DNA of 64,000 nucleotides from Paenibacillus_AB sp036577625 (GCF_036577625.1 NZ_JARBDC010000069.1:62001-126000); one strand, 5' to 3'. Counted from the stretch's first letter, positions 52,253-61,955 are shown. Program-made: numbers and translations. The notes: generated from the letters alone by a model not told the origin.

Positions 52253-54490
52253 TTGAGAACGAACTCGTTGTTCATCAAATTGTTATCCGGGTTCATCGCG
52301 GTCATCGTTCTCCTGCTGTCGTTCAATCTCGTCTCGTATTCGTTCTTTTACCGGAACATCCGCGACGAAATTACGACGAGCAGCAAGCAAAACTTGTCCC
52401 ATATCGCCGACCGGTACGAAAATCATATTCAGTCCGTGCAGCTTTCGCTCGTCGGACTGTTTTTCAACAATCATCTGAACTACTTGTTCGACGCCGACCG
52501 TTCCGTCGCGAACGACGCCGTCAATCAGCTCGTCAAGCGGATCCGCGAAATCCGCGAAAACGACATGCTGTTTTTGCACGACATCATCGTCCAGTTCAAG
52601 CCCGACTCGTTCGTCGTTCATCAAGGCGGGCCCGACCGTCTCGAAGCGCTGTACGCCAATACGTACCGGAGCTCCCGGTACGGCGCCGACTTTTGGCGGG
52701 AGCAGTTCGACGCCGGTTTCAAGCTGCGGCTGTACCCGCAGGCGGCATTTGCCAATTCGCAGCAAATGCCTCAAGGCGACTTGTTTCCGCTCCTGCTGAA
52801 ATCGACGACGGACGAAAATATGGTAATCGCCGCCCTGCTCGACGCCGAGAGCATGTTCCGCACGTTCGACAGCCGGACCGCCGGCTATTTCTACATGCTG
52901 GACGAAAGCGGCCGCATCTTGTTCGGCTCCGACCCGAGCCGCCCGTTCGCGCTTTCCGCAGACCGTCTCGACCCGGCCCGGGACTATGTGAAAGCGGACC
53001 ATAACTACTATTTTTTCCGCAAAGGCGACGTCACCGGGCTTACGTATGCCCTCGTCATCCCGAACGAAAAGATCGCGAGCCAAATATCGCGCATCAACGT
53101 CGTCCTGCTCGTGCTGCTCGCCCTGGCGCTCGTCGTCAGCGCGGCGTTGTCCGTCCTCGTCAGCATCCGCTTCTATACGCCGATCCAAAACATAATCGAG
53201 ACGATCCAGCGTCACGGTCCGCAGGCGCAGCTGCCCGCCTCGAAGCGAATCGACGAGCTGCGGTTTATCGACGCCAACGTGAAGCAGTTTTTGCAGACGA
53301 ATCTCGACATCAGCCGCGACTTGCGCAACCAGCAATCGCATCTGGCGCATCTCGGCTACATTCGCAAGCTGAAAAACATATATACCCGCCCGAACGAACT
53401 GCCGACCGCGGAAAAGCCGTTTTACCTCGTCCTGTTCCAGCTTTCGATGACCGGCCGGTTTCGCGGGCTGCCGGCGGCGGAGCAGGAACGCGCGATGTTT
53501 TTCATCAAAGAATTCATCGGCATTTCGCTTTCCGAGAAATACCCGGAATCGGTCACGCTGCAGACGGAAAAACATCAAGTGCTGTCGCTGCTCTTCACGG
53601 ACGGCGAGGCGAAAGGCGTGCTCGAGGCGCTGGATCGGTTCAAAGCGGTGTTCGACCGCGACAAGCAGTACGGCTATTTGACCGTGGCGTTCAAGCCCGA
53701 GCTCGTGCAGCCGGCGCGCATTACGGAAACGTACGAGGAAGCGCTCGACATGGTCGGACGGCGCAGGCTGCTGACGGAAACGCAGCTATTGACGTCGCTC
53801 GTGCCGGAGCCGCTTTACGTCGGGTTTTCCCCCGCCCAGGAGCAGGAGCTGTACGCCAACCTGCAGGCCGGGCGGACGGAGCATGTCGGATCGCTCATCG
53901 ACCGCGCCCTGCGGCGCATGGAGAAGGACGGAGCGACCGAGGAGCAGTTTCGCGCGTTCGCCAAAGATATCGTCGCCAAGACGGTGAAGGCGATGGTCGC
54001 CGCGAGCGTGGACATCGATTCCGTGCTGGACCGGCTGTCCCCGTACCAGGAAATCAAGCTTTGCGCCAGCGCGGACGAATACCGGCGGCTGTTCGAACGG
54101 TTTCTTGCGGAGGCGGCAAGCCGGATCGCCGAACGGAAGGAGAAAAAGGACCCCGTCGTCGAATTCGTTCTGGACAGCATCCACAGCAAATACCACGAGG
54201 AGTTGTCGCTGGAGCGCGTCGCAAGCGGCCTCGGGCTGACGCCCAGCTACGTGTCGCGCTACGTGAAGGAAAAGACGGGCAGCAACTTCTCCGATTATTT
54301 GAACGAGGTGCGCATAGGCAAAGCGAAGGAGCTGCTGGCGACGTCGAGCGCGCCGATTCGCGACGTGGCGACCCGGGTCGGCTACGTGAACGTTACGTCG
54401 TTTATACGCATGTTCAAAAAAGTGACCGGCGTGACGCCCAGCGATTATCGGCGGGCGGAAGCCGGCATGAACGCGGAAAAGCCCGGCTGA
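52253..54490 (+). CDS. Membrane-anchored AraC family regulator
   Basis: 745 residues from TTG 52253 with GGAGGGG upstream. Helix about 8-30, external region to about 275, second helix about 278-300, linker RFYTPIQNIIETIQ, C-terminal AraC HTH (LSLERVASGLGLTPSYVSRYV, IRDVATRVGYVNVTSFIRMFK). Same architecture as 43462-45747. Divergent from the lipoprotein/nitrilase operon, which it likely controls in response to the transported ligand. Confidence 0.86.
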   Translation: MRTNSLFIKLLSGFIAVIVLLLSFNLVSYSFFYRNIRDEITTSSKQNLSHIADRYENHIQSVQLSLVGLFFNNHLNYLFDADRSVANDAVNQLVKRIREIRENDMLFLHDIIVQFKPDSFVVHQGGPDRLEALYANTYRSSRYGADFWREQFDAGFKLRLYPQAAFANSQQMPQGDLFPLLLKSTTDENMVIAALLDAESMFRTFDSRTAGYFYMLDESGRILFGSDPSRPFALSADRLDPARDYVKADHNYYFFRKGDVTGLTYALVIPNEKIASQISRINVVLLVLLALALVVSAALSVLVSIRFYTPIQNIIETIQRHGPQAQLPASKRIDELRFIDANVKQFLQTNLDISRDLRNQQSHLAHLGYIRKLKNIYTRPNELPTAEKPFYLVLFQLSMTGRFRGLPAAEQERAMFFIKEFIGISLSEKYPESVTLQTEKHQVLSLLFTDGEAKGVLEALDRFKAVFDRDKQYGYLTVAFKPELVQPARITETYEEALDMVGRRRLLTETQLLTSLVPEPLYVGFSPAQEQELYANLQAGRTEHVGSLIDRALRRMEKDGATEEQFRAFAKDIVAKTVKAMVAASVDIDSVLDRLSPYQEIKLCASADEYRRLFERFLAEAASRIAERKEKKDPVVEFVLDSIHSKYHEELSLERVASGLGLTPSYVSRYVKEKTGSNFSDYLNEVRIGKAKELLATSSAPIRDVATRVGYVNVTSFIRMFKKVTGVTPSDYRRAEAGMNAEKPG

Positions 54491-54500
54491 AGCCGGGCTT
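54479..54500 (+). terminator. Hairpin at end of AraC regulator gene
   Basis: AAGCCCGGC / GCCGGGCTT with TGAA loop, which contains the stop codon. No T run, so termination strength is doubtful. Confidence 0.45.
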
Positions 54501-54652
54501 GCATCGTTAGGCGCAGCCAAACCGGCTGGACGTGAACGATCGAGGTCCCCTCGTCGACAGCGACCCTAGATCCACTCCTTCGGGAGCGGACAGGGGCCGT
54601 CTGTTTCGGATCGGGAAAACGTTCCGGATGGGTGCGGATTCGTCTCCACGTA

Positions 54653-55546
54653 TTATTTTTGCCTGTCCAGCAATAAAATGTCGGCCAACACCGGGTAATG
54701 ATCGCTCGGATATATCCGGTTTGCGCCAAAGGTCACCACTTCGCTCCGAAGAACGTTTACATGACCGCGATAAAGGATCCAATCGATTTTATTGTCTTTC
54801 CCTCCGCCGGTCGGATCCGTGAAATGATGCATCGTCCCCAGTTCCTCGCGAACCCGCACTTCCGCATCGGCAAATGCGTCCTTCATGCTCCCTTTATTTA
54901 CAAATATTTCGTAAGAGTAGCCTCCCTGCTTGCTGTTGAAATCCCCCGTCAACAAAATCGGGATGCCCGGTTCGAACGTATTGGCCGTCTGGATAATCAG
55001 CTCCGCGCCTTTCTGGCGGGCCAATTCGGATTGATGGTCCAAATGGGTATTGATCGCATAAACCTTCTTCCGGGTACGAAGATCCTGAAAGAGGGCCCAT
55101 GTCGCCATTCTCGGATAAGTATTGCCCCAAGTTTTGGATCCGGGAACGTCAGGGGTGCCCGACAGCCAAAAGTTCCCTTGCTGCAGAGGCTTCATTCGTT
55201 CTTTGTTATAAAATATCGCGCTGAATTCTCCGCGTCGCTCCCCGTCCCTGCCTTCGCCGATCCAACGGTAGGCGGGCAAATCGTCGGCCATGTTGGCCAA
55301 TTGAGCGTATGTGCCCTCCTGGGTGCCGATCAGATCCGGCTTTTCCTGCATGAGCAACTCCCGTACGGCAGGTCTCCGCTTCTCCCATGCGAAACGGTCA
55401 ATCGTGGCAGCCGTGCGCAGGTTGAATGTCATCACTCTTAGAGCGGCGTTGTCGGCATGGTTTGCTTGTTCCGACGAGCAACCGGAAAAGGCGATCACCG
55501 GTATGGCGATCAAGAACAAGGACGCCCACGCATGCTTTGTCGTCAT
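54653..55546 (-). CDS. Endonuclease/exonuclease/phosphatase-family lipoprotein
   Basis: 297 residues from ATG 55546, behind GGAGGAGGGA. Lipoprotein signal ending IAFSGC, then an EEP fold: MTFNLR, Glu in GTQEGT, NTHLDHQ, TGDFNSK and the final SDHYPV His pair. Extracellular phosphodiesterase or phosphatase of the DNase I/sphingomyelinase type; substrate unknown. Overlaps the HAD gene by one base (TAATG), so both are coupled. Confidence 0.85.
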   Translation of the reverse strand: MTTKHAWASLFLIAIPVIAFSGCSSEQANHADNAALRVMTFNLRTAATIDRFAWEKRRPAVRELLMQEKPDLIGTQEGTYAQLANMADDLPAYRWIGEGRDGERRGEFSAIFYNKERMKPLQQGNFWLSGTPDVPGSKTWGNTYPRMATWALFQDLRTRKKVYAINTHLDHQSELARQKGAELIIQTANTFEPGIPILLTGDFNSKQGGYSYEIFVNKGSMKDAFADAEVRVREELGTMHHFTDPTGGGKDNKIDWILYRGHVNVLRSEVVTFGANRIYPSDHYPVLADILLLDRQK

Positions 55547-56307
55547 TATTCTCCCTCCTCCGGCAGCAAGTAATTTCGGATCACCCATGAAACCCCGTCT
55601 TCCGCGTTTGAAGGAGCAACGACGTCCGCCGCATGTTTGACCGCATCCTGGGCATTTCCCATAGCGACGCCAAGACCTGCTGCCCGAATCATCCGAATAT
55701 CGTTCAAGCTGTCGCCAACCGCGATCGTGTCCGCCATCGAAATGCGCAGCATGCCGCACACCCGCTCCAGTCCGCTCGCTTTGCTGATTCCGTACGGATT
55801 GCATTCGATATTCGTCGGATGGGAATTGCTGATTTCCAGTTCCCCCCAAGAGGTCAGTTCTTCCCGGATTCGGTGCAAACGATCAAGATTTGCGGATTTG
55901 ATTCCGAATTGCAGCCACTGAGCGGAACGAATATCGGAAAGCGTCGAGGCGCTGTCGATGCGCCCGCTTACCGTATGCGCCCAAAAGCCGACTTCGTTTC
56001 CGTATTTGCTTATCTCGGCAAACAAACGTTCAATGAGTTCAGGCGCAATCACATGCCTTTCATATAAGGAAGAAGGGGTTTCCCAGATCTCGCTTCCGTT
56101 ATTGATAATAAGCGGCGAGCGGAGACGCAGCTGTTCCGCGAAGGGCAGCACCTCACGGACAGGACGTCCGGTCGCCAATACGACGCGGACTCCCGCCTGT
56201 TGAGCGGATTCGATCCAACGGCGGTTATTCGGGGAAATGTCCCTATCCGTTCCGATTAACGTGCCGTCCATATCTAATGCGATTAGTTGGAATACCATCG
56301 TGTTCAT
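55546..56307 (-). CDS. HAD superfamily (Cof-like) phosphatase
   Basis: 253 residues. HAD motifs: DMDGT (about 12-16), TGRP, Lys in ISKASGL and GDSLND. Type C2 cap, as in Cof/YidA sugar-phosphate phosphatases. ATG behind GGGAAGGA. Middle of a three-gene leftward set (SBP, HAD, EEP). Confidence 0.88.
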   Translation of the reverse strand: MNTMVFQLIALDMDGTLIGTDRDISPNNRRWIESAQQAGVRVVLATGRPVREVLPFAEQLRLRSPLIINNGSEIWETPSSLYERHVIAPELIERLFAEISKYGNEVGFWAHTVSGRIDSASTLSDIRSAQWLQFGIKSANLDRLHRIREELTSWGELEISNSHPTNIECNPYGISKASGLERVCGMLRISMADTIAVGDSLNDIRMIRAAGLGVAMGNAQDAVKHAADVVAPSNAEDGVSWVIRNYLLPEEGE

Positions 56308-56363
56308 GCAGTCCTTCCCTGGTCATGGGGTTATTCCCGATCGGCTTTGCAAAAGAAGAGCCT

Positions 56364-57731
56364 CTACTTCTGCGACTTTACCGTTTCCATATACTTGTTC
56401 GCTCTCTCGTTAGCAGTCCGGAGAACGGTATTAATGTCCTCTTTGTCCACGATCATGCTTTTCTGCGCATCCCCCAAATACTTGTAGTTTTCCGCATCGT
56501 ACTCCGAATACATCGGCGCGGGAGCAGGCTTGATCTTGAACACGCCTTCGAGATTTTTGCCTTTGTAAATGTTCGTATTGGAAGCGAATTCGACTCTCAG
56601 TTCCGGTTTATTTAAAATGGTCAGGTTATTTCCTTTATTCATAACCGACTGAGCTTCGTCCCCGATGAGGGTCAAAAGCACGCGGTAAGCGGCTTCTTTA
56701 TGTTTGCTCGCGGCCGGAACAAGCAGCGATTGGAACTCAATCTCCTTCCCGATGCCCGGCCGGTCGCTGAATACCGGATGTCCTGCCAAATCCCAGCTGA
56801 ATGTATTACCGGACTGTTCAAAAGGCGGCAGGCGGCTCGTAATGGCTGCAAGCCAGGCGGAGTGCATCGCCAGCTTCTGTTCTTTCAAAAACCAGTCGAT
56901 CCCGTACGAATACTTATTTTTGGGATCGACGACTCCGGGAATGTCGTACATGTCCTTTAATAAGGAAAACAGCCGTTTGTAGCCTTCCGAATCGAGAACG
57001 GCCCGATCTTCGGTTTGATTGACTGTCGGAAGCATATAACTGCGGCTAAACGATTTGATAGCGCCGGGATCGAGGCCGATGAATGAAGTTCCGCTATCTA
57101 CGCGTGTAACTTTCGCGGCCAGATCGGTAATCTCCTCCCATGTCATTCCATCCTTCGGATAAGGGACGGCGAATGTATCGAAAATGTCCTTGTTATAAAT
57201 TAAAGCTCCATAATTAAGCGTATAGGGGATTCCGTACACCTCGCCTTTTTTGCCGTACGATCGTAACGCTTTAACTGCTTCCGGCTCAAAACGATTGAAA
57301 TCAACCCCGTATTTTTTTACAAAATCGTCGTTCAGGTCGCTTGCGAGTCCGAGGTTCAGCATGTCATACATCGAACCGTTCGGTACGGCGATAAGGTCGG
57401 GGATTTCCTTGGCGGCGATCAGGTCTGCAATGTTGACACCTTTAACCAATTCGATTGTAATATTCGGATGCTTGGCCAGCACCGTGCCGAAAACGGATTG
57501 CACATCCTGATCGTTATTGATTGCGGCATAGTGGGAGTAAAGCTTTAGCGTTACCGGTTCTTTCACGATCGGCTCGCCGGCCCTAGCTTCCTGACCGTTC
57601 GAGCCTCCTGTTTCCGCTTTCGCTTCCTCTTTGTTCGGCAGACTGTCCGATGAGCAGCCGGCGACGGATATTGCGGTTATGGCGACTATCCATCCACGAA
57701 TAAACCTTTTTGTTGCTCCGTTGATATCCAT
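56364..57731 (-). CDS. Family-1-type solute-binding lipoprotein
   Basis: 455 residues from ATG 57731 behind GGAAGGGGAGG. Lipoprotein signal ending SVAGC, linker, then VTLKLYSHYAAINND, LIAAKEIPDLIA, YPKDGMTWEEITDLAAKV. First of three leftward genes followed by HAD and EEP phosphatase-type genes, suggesting uptake or sensing of a phosphorylated compound; inference. Divergent from an AraC regulator; ACTATC is repeated at 57818-57823 and 57834-57839 in the promoter region. Confidence 0.84.
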   Translation of the reverse strand: MDINGATKRFIRGWIVAITAISVAGCSSDSLPNKEEAKAETGGSNGQEARAGEPIVKEPVTLKLYSHYAAINNDQDVQSVFGTVLAKHPNITIELVKGVNIADLIAAKEIPDLIAVPNGSMYDMLNLGLASDLNDDFVKKYGVDFNRFEPEAVKALRSYGKKGEVYGIPYTLNYGALIYNKDIFDTFAVPYPKDGMTWEEITDLAAKVTRVDSGTSFIGLDPGAIKSFSRSYMLPTVNQTEDRAVLDSEGYKRLFSLLKDMYDIPGVVDPKNKYSYGIDWFLKEQKLAMHSAWLAAITSRLPPFEQSGNTFSWDLAGHPVFSDRPGIGKEIEFQSLLVPAASKHKEAAYRVLLTLIGDEAQSVMNKGNNLTILNKPELRVEFASNTNIYKGKNLEGVFKIKPAPAPMYSEYDAENYKYLGDAQKSMIVDKEDINTVLRTANERANKYMETVKSQK

Positions 57732-57886
57732 TTTCCTCCCCTTCCATGATGGCTCTGTGTAAGGCTTCATTTCCAAAATTATTGTAACGTTCGTTGACGG
57801 GGAGATGAATAAGCGATACTATCAAATAGATACACTATCTTGCTGTTAGTAAAATCTTCATATTATCGCGGCGTTCAGTTGGTGAT

Positions 57887-58717
57887 ATGGTGGACAACGA
57901 GGTTATGTCTTGCGGCTATTCTTTTCACGCCAAACGTTTTGTTCAAGATCTGCATCGATTGAATACATACCTGTTCCGGCTGCAATCGGAGGGCTCTTGT
58001 ACCATATACGTGGACGGGGAGCAATTACGGATTGAAGCGGGAGATCTGGTCCTGCTGAAGCCTGGAAGTGCATACGAGTTAAAGGTTGATGGCATGTGCG
58101 AGGATCAAATGCAGACCGATATTGTCAGCGGAGATTATTACCTGTACGGACAAGGAGAATGGCTTGACGAATGGTGGGCCCGTTCGCCCAGACCCGTCAA
58201 AGCCCGTATCGATGTAAACGAAGATCTCCTCCATTTATGGAGACAGATCATTTCCGAAAAGAACGGTTCTCTTCGGGAAAATAACGAATTGCTGAATTAT
58301 TTGTTCCGTTCGCTATGTCTTTGCCTGGACAAATCATTGGCAGAAAACGATTCACCCGACAACCACGCTTTCACCGCTTCCCGCATGAAGAGGTTTATTC
58401 AACGAAATGTCCACCGTTCGTTCAAAGTGGAGGATGTCGCAAAATACGTAGAGCTGAGCGTATCCCGTTCTTCACGGATTTTTAAAGCCAATTACGGTAA
58501 AACGATCATGCAATTCGCGCTGGACCTGCGTTTGGCGGCAACAGTGGACAGGATGACGTATACGACGATGACGCTGGAAGAAATCGCGGACAGCTGCGGC
58601 TTCGGCAGCTACACGTTTTTCCATAAGGCGTTTAAAGCGAAGTTCGGCCTATCGCCGGCCGCATTCCGAAACAGCCGGCATCCCGCGCGCCCGGCCTTTC
58701 ATCGTCAAAATGAGTGA
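57887..58717 (+). CDS. AraC family transcriptional regulator
   Basis: 276 residues. N-terminal cupin-like sensing domain (CTIYVDGEQLRIEAGDLVLL) and C-terminal double HTH (FKVEDVAKYVELSVSRSSRIF, LEEIADSCGFGSYTFFHKAFK). The ATG at 57887 is only one base behind GGTGA; a start at 57905 is the alternative. The end overlaps by 13 bases with the convergent membrane-protein gene. Likely regulates the divergent SBP operon. Confidence 0.82.
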   Translation: MVDNEVMSCGYSFHAKRFVQDLHRLNTYLFRLQSEGSCTIYVDGEQLRIEAGDLVLLKPGSAYELKVDGMCEDQMQTDIVSGDYYLYGQGEWLDEWWARSPRPVKARIDVNEDLLHLWRQIISEKNGSLRENNELLNYLFRSLCLCLDKSLAENDSPDNHAFTASRMKRFIQRNVHRSFKVEDVAKYVELSVSRSSRIFKANYGKTIMQFALDLRLAATVDRMTYTTMTLEEIADSCGFGSYTFFHKAFKAKFGLSPAAFRNSRHPARPAFHRQNE

Positions 58718-59349
58718 AAAAGAAAAGGACTCGGCGGCGAGACCTTTTCGCTCCTGACGGCATACGCCGCCAGCACCAGCTGCTTCAATTCGCCGTAACG
58801 CGGATCCTTTTTCTCCATACGCCGCTCCAGTTTGTCTTTGCCGTCGAGATTATACTTGCCCTGATGGAACGCCACGGTCCAGTAGCCGTCATGCTGCGGC
58901 GCTTCCGCTAAATAGAGCAAATAAGATGCACCCGGAACCAGCTTCGAATAATAGTTGCCATTGTAGACCGTTTGCTTCGGAAACATCGCCCGCCCTTTGA
59001 TCCAATATTGTTCCAGCACCGTCAGCGTTCCGCCGGGCTGCAGCGATCCGCTCTCATCCTGCAGTATCTCGTCGATCGTTACTTTCGTTTTCGTAAAGTG
59101 ATCATACGGAAGGTTGTAAGGCACCGCATCTGCGGTTGCAGTCGCTCTGACAACGACCGGAGAACCTGCAGCAAGCTCTGCCGCCGTCCGGAACCGCTCA
59201 TAGTCGATCTCTTTCAGATACGTATACCCGAACAAGCGGTACATGCTCATCGCCACAACGACCGCCAGTCCGATCAGGAAGACGACCAAACTGCCCGCCA
59301 CGCCCCAGAACATTCGTTCTTTCTGATAACGCACCCATCTGGCCCACAC
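58705..59349 (-). CDS. Membrane-anchored protein of unknown function
   Basis: 214 residues from GTG 59349 behind GGAGGAGGGGGG. One membrane helix about 17-38 (GSLVVFLIGLAVVVAMSM), remaining part external, with no family I recognise; a pattern YHxFTKTKVTIDEILQ-like and SYLLYLAEAPQ suggests an all-beta domain. Convergent overlap with the AraC gene. Confidence 0.65.
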   Translation of the reverse strand: MWARWVRYQKERMFWGVAGSLVVFLIGLAVVVAMSMYRLFGYTYLKEIDYERFRTAAELAAGSPVVVRATATADAVPYNLPYDHFTKTKVTIDEILQDESGSLQPGGTLTVLEQYWIKGRAMFPKQTVYNGNYYSKLVPGASYLLYLAEAPQHDGYWTVAFHQGKYNLDGKDKLERRMEKKDPRYGELKQLVLAAYAVRSEKVSPPSPFLFHSF

Positions 59350-59458
59350 GCTGCCCCCCTCCTCCTTCCCAGTCCTTCGTATCCGAAGCGGTTTCTAATC
59401 CTCATCATACCACAAAATGGGAAAATAATCGGGGCCGCCGTTTATATCCATGTGACGA

Positions 59459-59958
59459 TCAGTTTGTAGAGGCAGCCCTGTCTGCATTCTCTTTCATACT
59501 TTTTTTCCATTTTCCCGATAGGTAATAACCGGCAAAAAGGATAGCCGAACAGACAAGAGAAATCGGGAAGCTCCACCATAACTCGCTCAATCCGTAATTC
59601 CTTCCTAAAAAATAGGCGAGCAATGACAAGCGAAATCCCGAACAAAATATAGGACCAAAATGTAATCAAAATGATTTGTTTGCCGATTTCTAGGGCGTTC
59701 CCTTTCGCCGGTAAAAAGAGCGAAAGAATTTCGTCTCTGAACAGGATACATATTAGAACCAATACACCCGTCAGCAGCAAATTTATCCCAATGCCTGCCA
59801 GAGCGGCGCGATTCACCCGTTCCCACTTGCCTGCACCGATGTTTTGCGCTGCCATCGCCGTTAAAGCGCCGCCGAGCGCTATTCCCGGCATTTGGATATG
59901 GGCGATAGAACAACGTTTTTCCGATCGGGCCGGTTGTTAAGGCTCTGTTTCGGTTCAT
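59459..59958 (-). pseudogene. MATE family efflux transporter remnant
   Basis: The start (MNRNRALTTGPIGKTLF, 59958 to about 59908) is the beginning of a MATE protein. It then changes frame and jumps directly into the late part of the family (IAHIQMPGIALGGALTAMAA), so a large central part is missing. A second frame change near 59624 is followed by YFLGRNYGLSELWWSFPISL and the C-terminus GKWKKSMKENADRAAS, ending at 59459. The total of about 165 codons compares with about 450 for the family. The start overlaps the previous stop (ATGA), so it was the last gene of a TetR operon. Confidence 0.8.
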
Positions 59959-60224
59959 TTCCCTAACTTGCCTTTCCTTTGGACGTGCTGATCAAACGAC
60001 TCTAGCCGCGCTTCAAATTGTTGGGGGCTCATTCCAAAAACCTGATTTAGTAGCTCGAACTGCTCCGGGTAAGGCCCTTCCCCCTCTTTGCGGTGCGCCA
60101 ACTCGCTTGAACTCAAAACCTCTTGCAGTGCCGAAAGAAATACGATTTCATGGAGCCATTTGAATTGTTCCTCCGTTACGACTTCCCCGAACTTCAGACT
60201 CATCAATTCTTGATAATTGTTCAT
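59955..60224 (-). CDS. Small protein of unknown function
   Basis: 89 residues, helical, acidic in the middle; opens MNNYQELMSLKFGEVVTEEQ. Located between tetR (stop immediately upstream) and the MATE remnant (overlapping by four bases), so it was likely co-regulated with an efflux system. Not recognised. Confidence 0.6.
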   Translation of the reverse strand: MNNYQELMSLKFGEVVTEEQFKWLHEIVFLSALQEVLSSSELAHRKEGEGPYPEQFELLNQVFGMSPQQFEARLESFDQHVQRKGKLGK

Positions 60225-60225
60225 G

Positions 60226-60840
60226 CTATTCCGTCTCCTTGGATTTCATAATGCCTCGGAAAAATAGGTTTGCGGTATGTCGGATGTATACGTCTGCCGG
60301 CATACTCCTTACCATCACCATCTCTTTATACAAATGCGGCTCAAATAAGTTAATGAAGGCCGAAGACATAAACTCGACCGGCAATTCGGGCTCAAATAAC
60401 CCTTTTCTTATTCCTTCGTTCAAAATCTCATGGATGCCGCTAAAGATTTGGGGGAGCATTTCATTGATCTCCGTTTCGTACGATTTGAAGATCGTTGTCA
60501 TGTCGGAACCGCTCTTCAGCAAAAATTGGAAAAAGGCTCCTGTCAATTCGCGCTTAAGGAGATACATGAGCTTTTCTTTCGGACCGTCCGAAAGAGCTTT
60601 CGCTTCTTCGACGGAACTGAGAAACGACTGCATCTTGGGCTTTACCAACGCATACGCAAGGTCTTCTTTTTTGGGGAAGTGTAGGTATAGTGTACCTTTG
60701 GCAACACCAACCCCAGCAGCAATTTCATCCATACTGACATCATGGTAGCCTTTTTCCAGCATCACTCTCTCCGCGTAATGTAAAATAAGCCGTTCTCGAT
60801 CCTCACGCTGTTTTTCCTTCAAAGAAATTTTTGGAGTCAT
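60226..60840 (-). CDS. TetR family transcriptional regulator
   Basis: 204 residues with TetR HTH about 15-60 (VSMDEIAAGVGVAKGTLYLHF) and a helical ligand domain. ATG behind GGGGG. Promoter 60893-60921 and palindrome TGACTTTAAAGTCA are upstream, so autoregulation is likely, together with the small protein and the MATE remnant. Confidence 0.87.
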   Translation of the reverse strand: MTPKISLKEKQREDRERLILHYAERVMLEKGYHDVSMDEIAAGVGVAKGTLYLHFPKKEDLAYALVKPKMQSFLSSVEEAKALSDGPKEKLMYLLKRELTGAFFQFLLKSGSDMTTIFKSYETEINEMLPQIFSGIHEILNEGIRKGLFEPELPVEFMSSAFINLFEPHLYKEMVMVRSMPADVYIRHTANLFFRGIMKSKETE

Positions 60841-60879
60841 ACCTTGTACCCCCTATTTTTAGAATTTATATTCATTAAT

Positions 60880-60921
60880 TGACTTTAAAGTCATTATATT
60901 AAAGCGTGTTAAAAATTTCAA
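60880..60921 (-). promoter_or_regulatory. tetR promoter with palindromic operator
   Basis: Minus-strand TTGAAA (60916-60921), 17-base spacer, TATAAT (60893-60898), then the perfect palindrome TGACTTTAAAGTCA (60880-60893) touching the -10. Typical for TetR-type autorepression. The remaining gap to 61206 has no gene. Confidence 0.75.
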
Positions 60922-61205
60922 ATGCTTTTTCTTTTTTTTCTATATAATCGTTTCCTTGTCGAGCGTTTCGAATCGGAGCTTACTTCTGCGGGTCCCACAT
61001 CGCACAGCAAGCAGGGGCCGTCCGGCCGGACAACAGGGCGTACCCTTCCTCCATAAGAGATTTGTGTTAGAGAAAAAAACTCAAAGCACACCAAAGAAAG
61101 CCATAGGCCCTCAAAGGAGTGCTTCTCCCTATCGATCGGCTTAGGTTGCGTGTCCGGTATTCCGTTCAACAGTTGGCGAACGCTTGCCGGACATCGAGTC
61201 ATGGT

Positions 61206-61787
61206 TCAGGTGGCTTCGCGCCCGCTTTCGTGAAGCTTTCTGTATTGTCCCGGCGTAACCCCTTCCATCCTTTTGAACTTGGCGATCAGGTTCGAGACAC
61301 CCAAGTAGCCCGAGTCGAGGACGATGTCCCGGACCGTTTTGTCCGAATTGCGCAATTCCCGCTTCATCTCTTCAATGCGCAGCCTCAGCACGAGGTCGGT
61401 AAACGTGAAGCCCGTTCGTTCCTTGATCGCCCTGCTCAGGCAGGAGGCGGACATGCCGAGCCGATGCGCCAGCTCCTTCAAGCTGATATTGCTCGATCGG
61501 TAATGTGAATGAATGTAACGGACAACTTCATTCGTCAGTTCTTCGGAAGACAATCCCGAGCATTTCGACCTGCCTTCCCACGGATGCTTCTTCTCGACTT
61601 TCTGGACGACGATCATTTGGTGTCCAGGCTTGAGAAGGGCGCTGATATCGACGGTTTCTCCTTCCTCGAAGCGCAGAAACCGTTCGCTTCCCTCCTTCCC
61701 GTTGATCCACAGCACGAAAGAAACGGACGCATAGGGTCCGTCCCGGTCCCGAGAATCGGCTTGTACAGGCTTTACCTTCAAGTACAT
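61206..61787 (-). CDS. Short AraC-type HTH protein
   Basis: 193 residues. C-terminal AraC double HTH (ISLKELAHRLGMSASCLSRAI, TVRDIVLDSGYLGVSNLIAKF) with a short N-terminal beta-rich region (about 1-85) instead of a full cupin. The ATG has GGAGGTGAAG upstream and the gene stands alone, so it may be a naturally small regulator rather than a fragment. Confidence 0.78.
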   Translation of the reverse strand: MYLKVKPVQADSRDRDGPYASVSFVLWINGKEGSERFLRFEEGETVDISALLKPGHQMIVVQKVEKKHPWEGRSKCSGLSSEELTNEVVRYIHSHYRSSNISLKELAHRLGMSASCLSRAIKERTGFTFTDLVLRLRIEEMKRELRNSDKTVRDIVLDSGYLGVSNLIAKFKRMEGVTPGQYRKLHESGREAT

Positions 61788-61933
61788 TTTCCTTCACCTC
61801 CAAGCGGGCGTTTCGCATGTCGTGGAAATGGTCATGTTCGTTTCGCGCCTTCATCATACCGAAACGGAGAGCCGGAAAAATGACACTTTTTGGCCGGAAC
61901 CGGTACGTTTTTTGAAATATTGCATGGCGAAAA

Positions 61934-61955
61934 GGCGGATCGCATCCGATCCGCC
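61934..61955 (-). terminator. Terminator of M6 protease gene
   Basis: GGCGGATCG / CGATCCGCC nine-base perfect arms with TTTTCGCC tail on the minus strand, seven bases after the stop codon at 61962. Confidence 0.78.
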
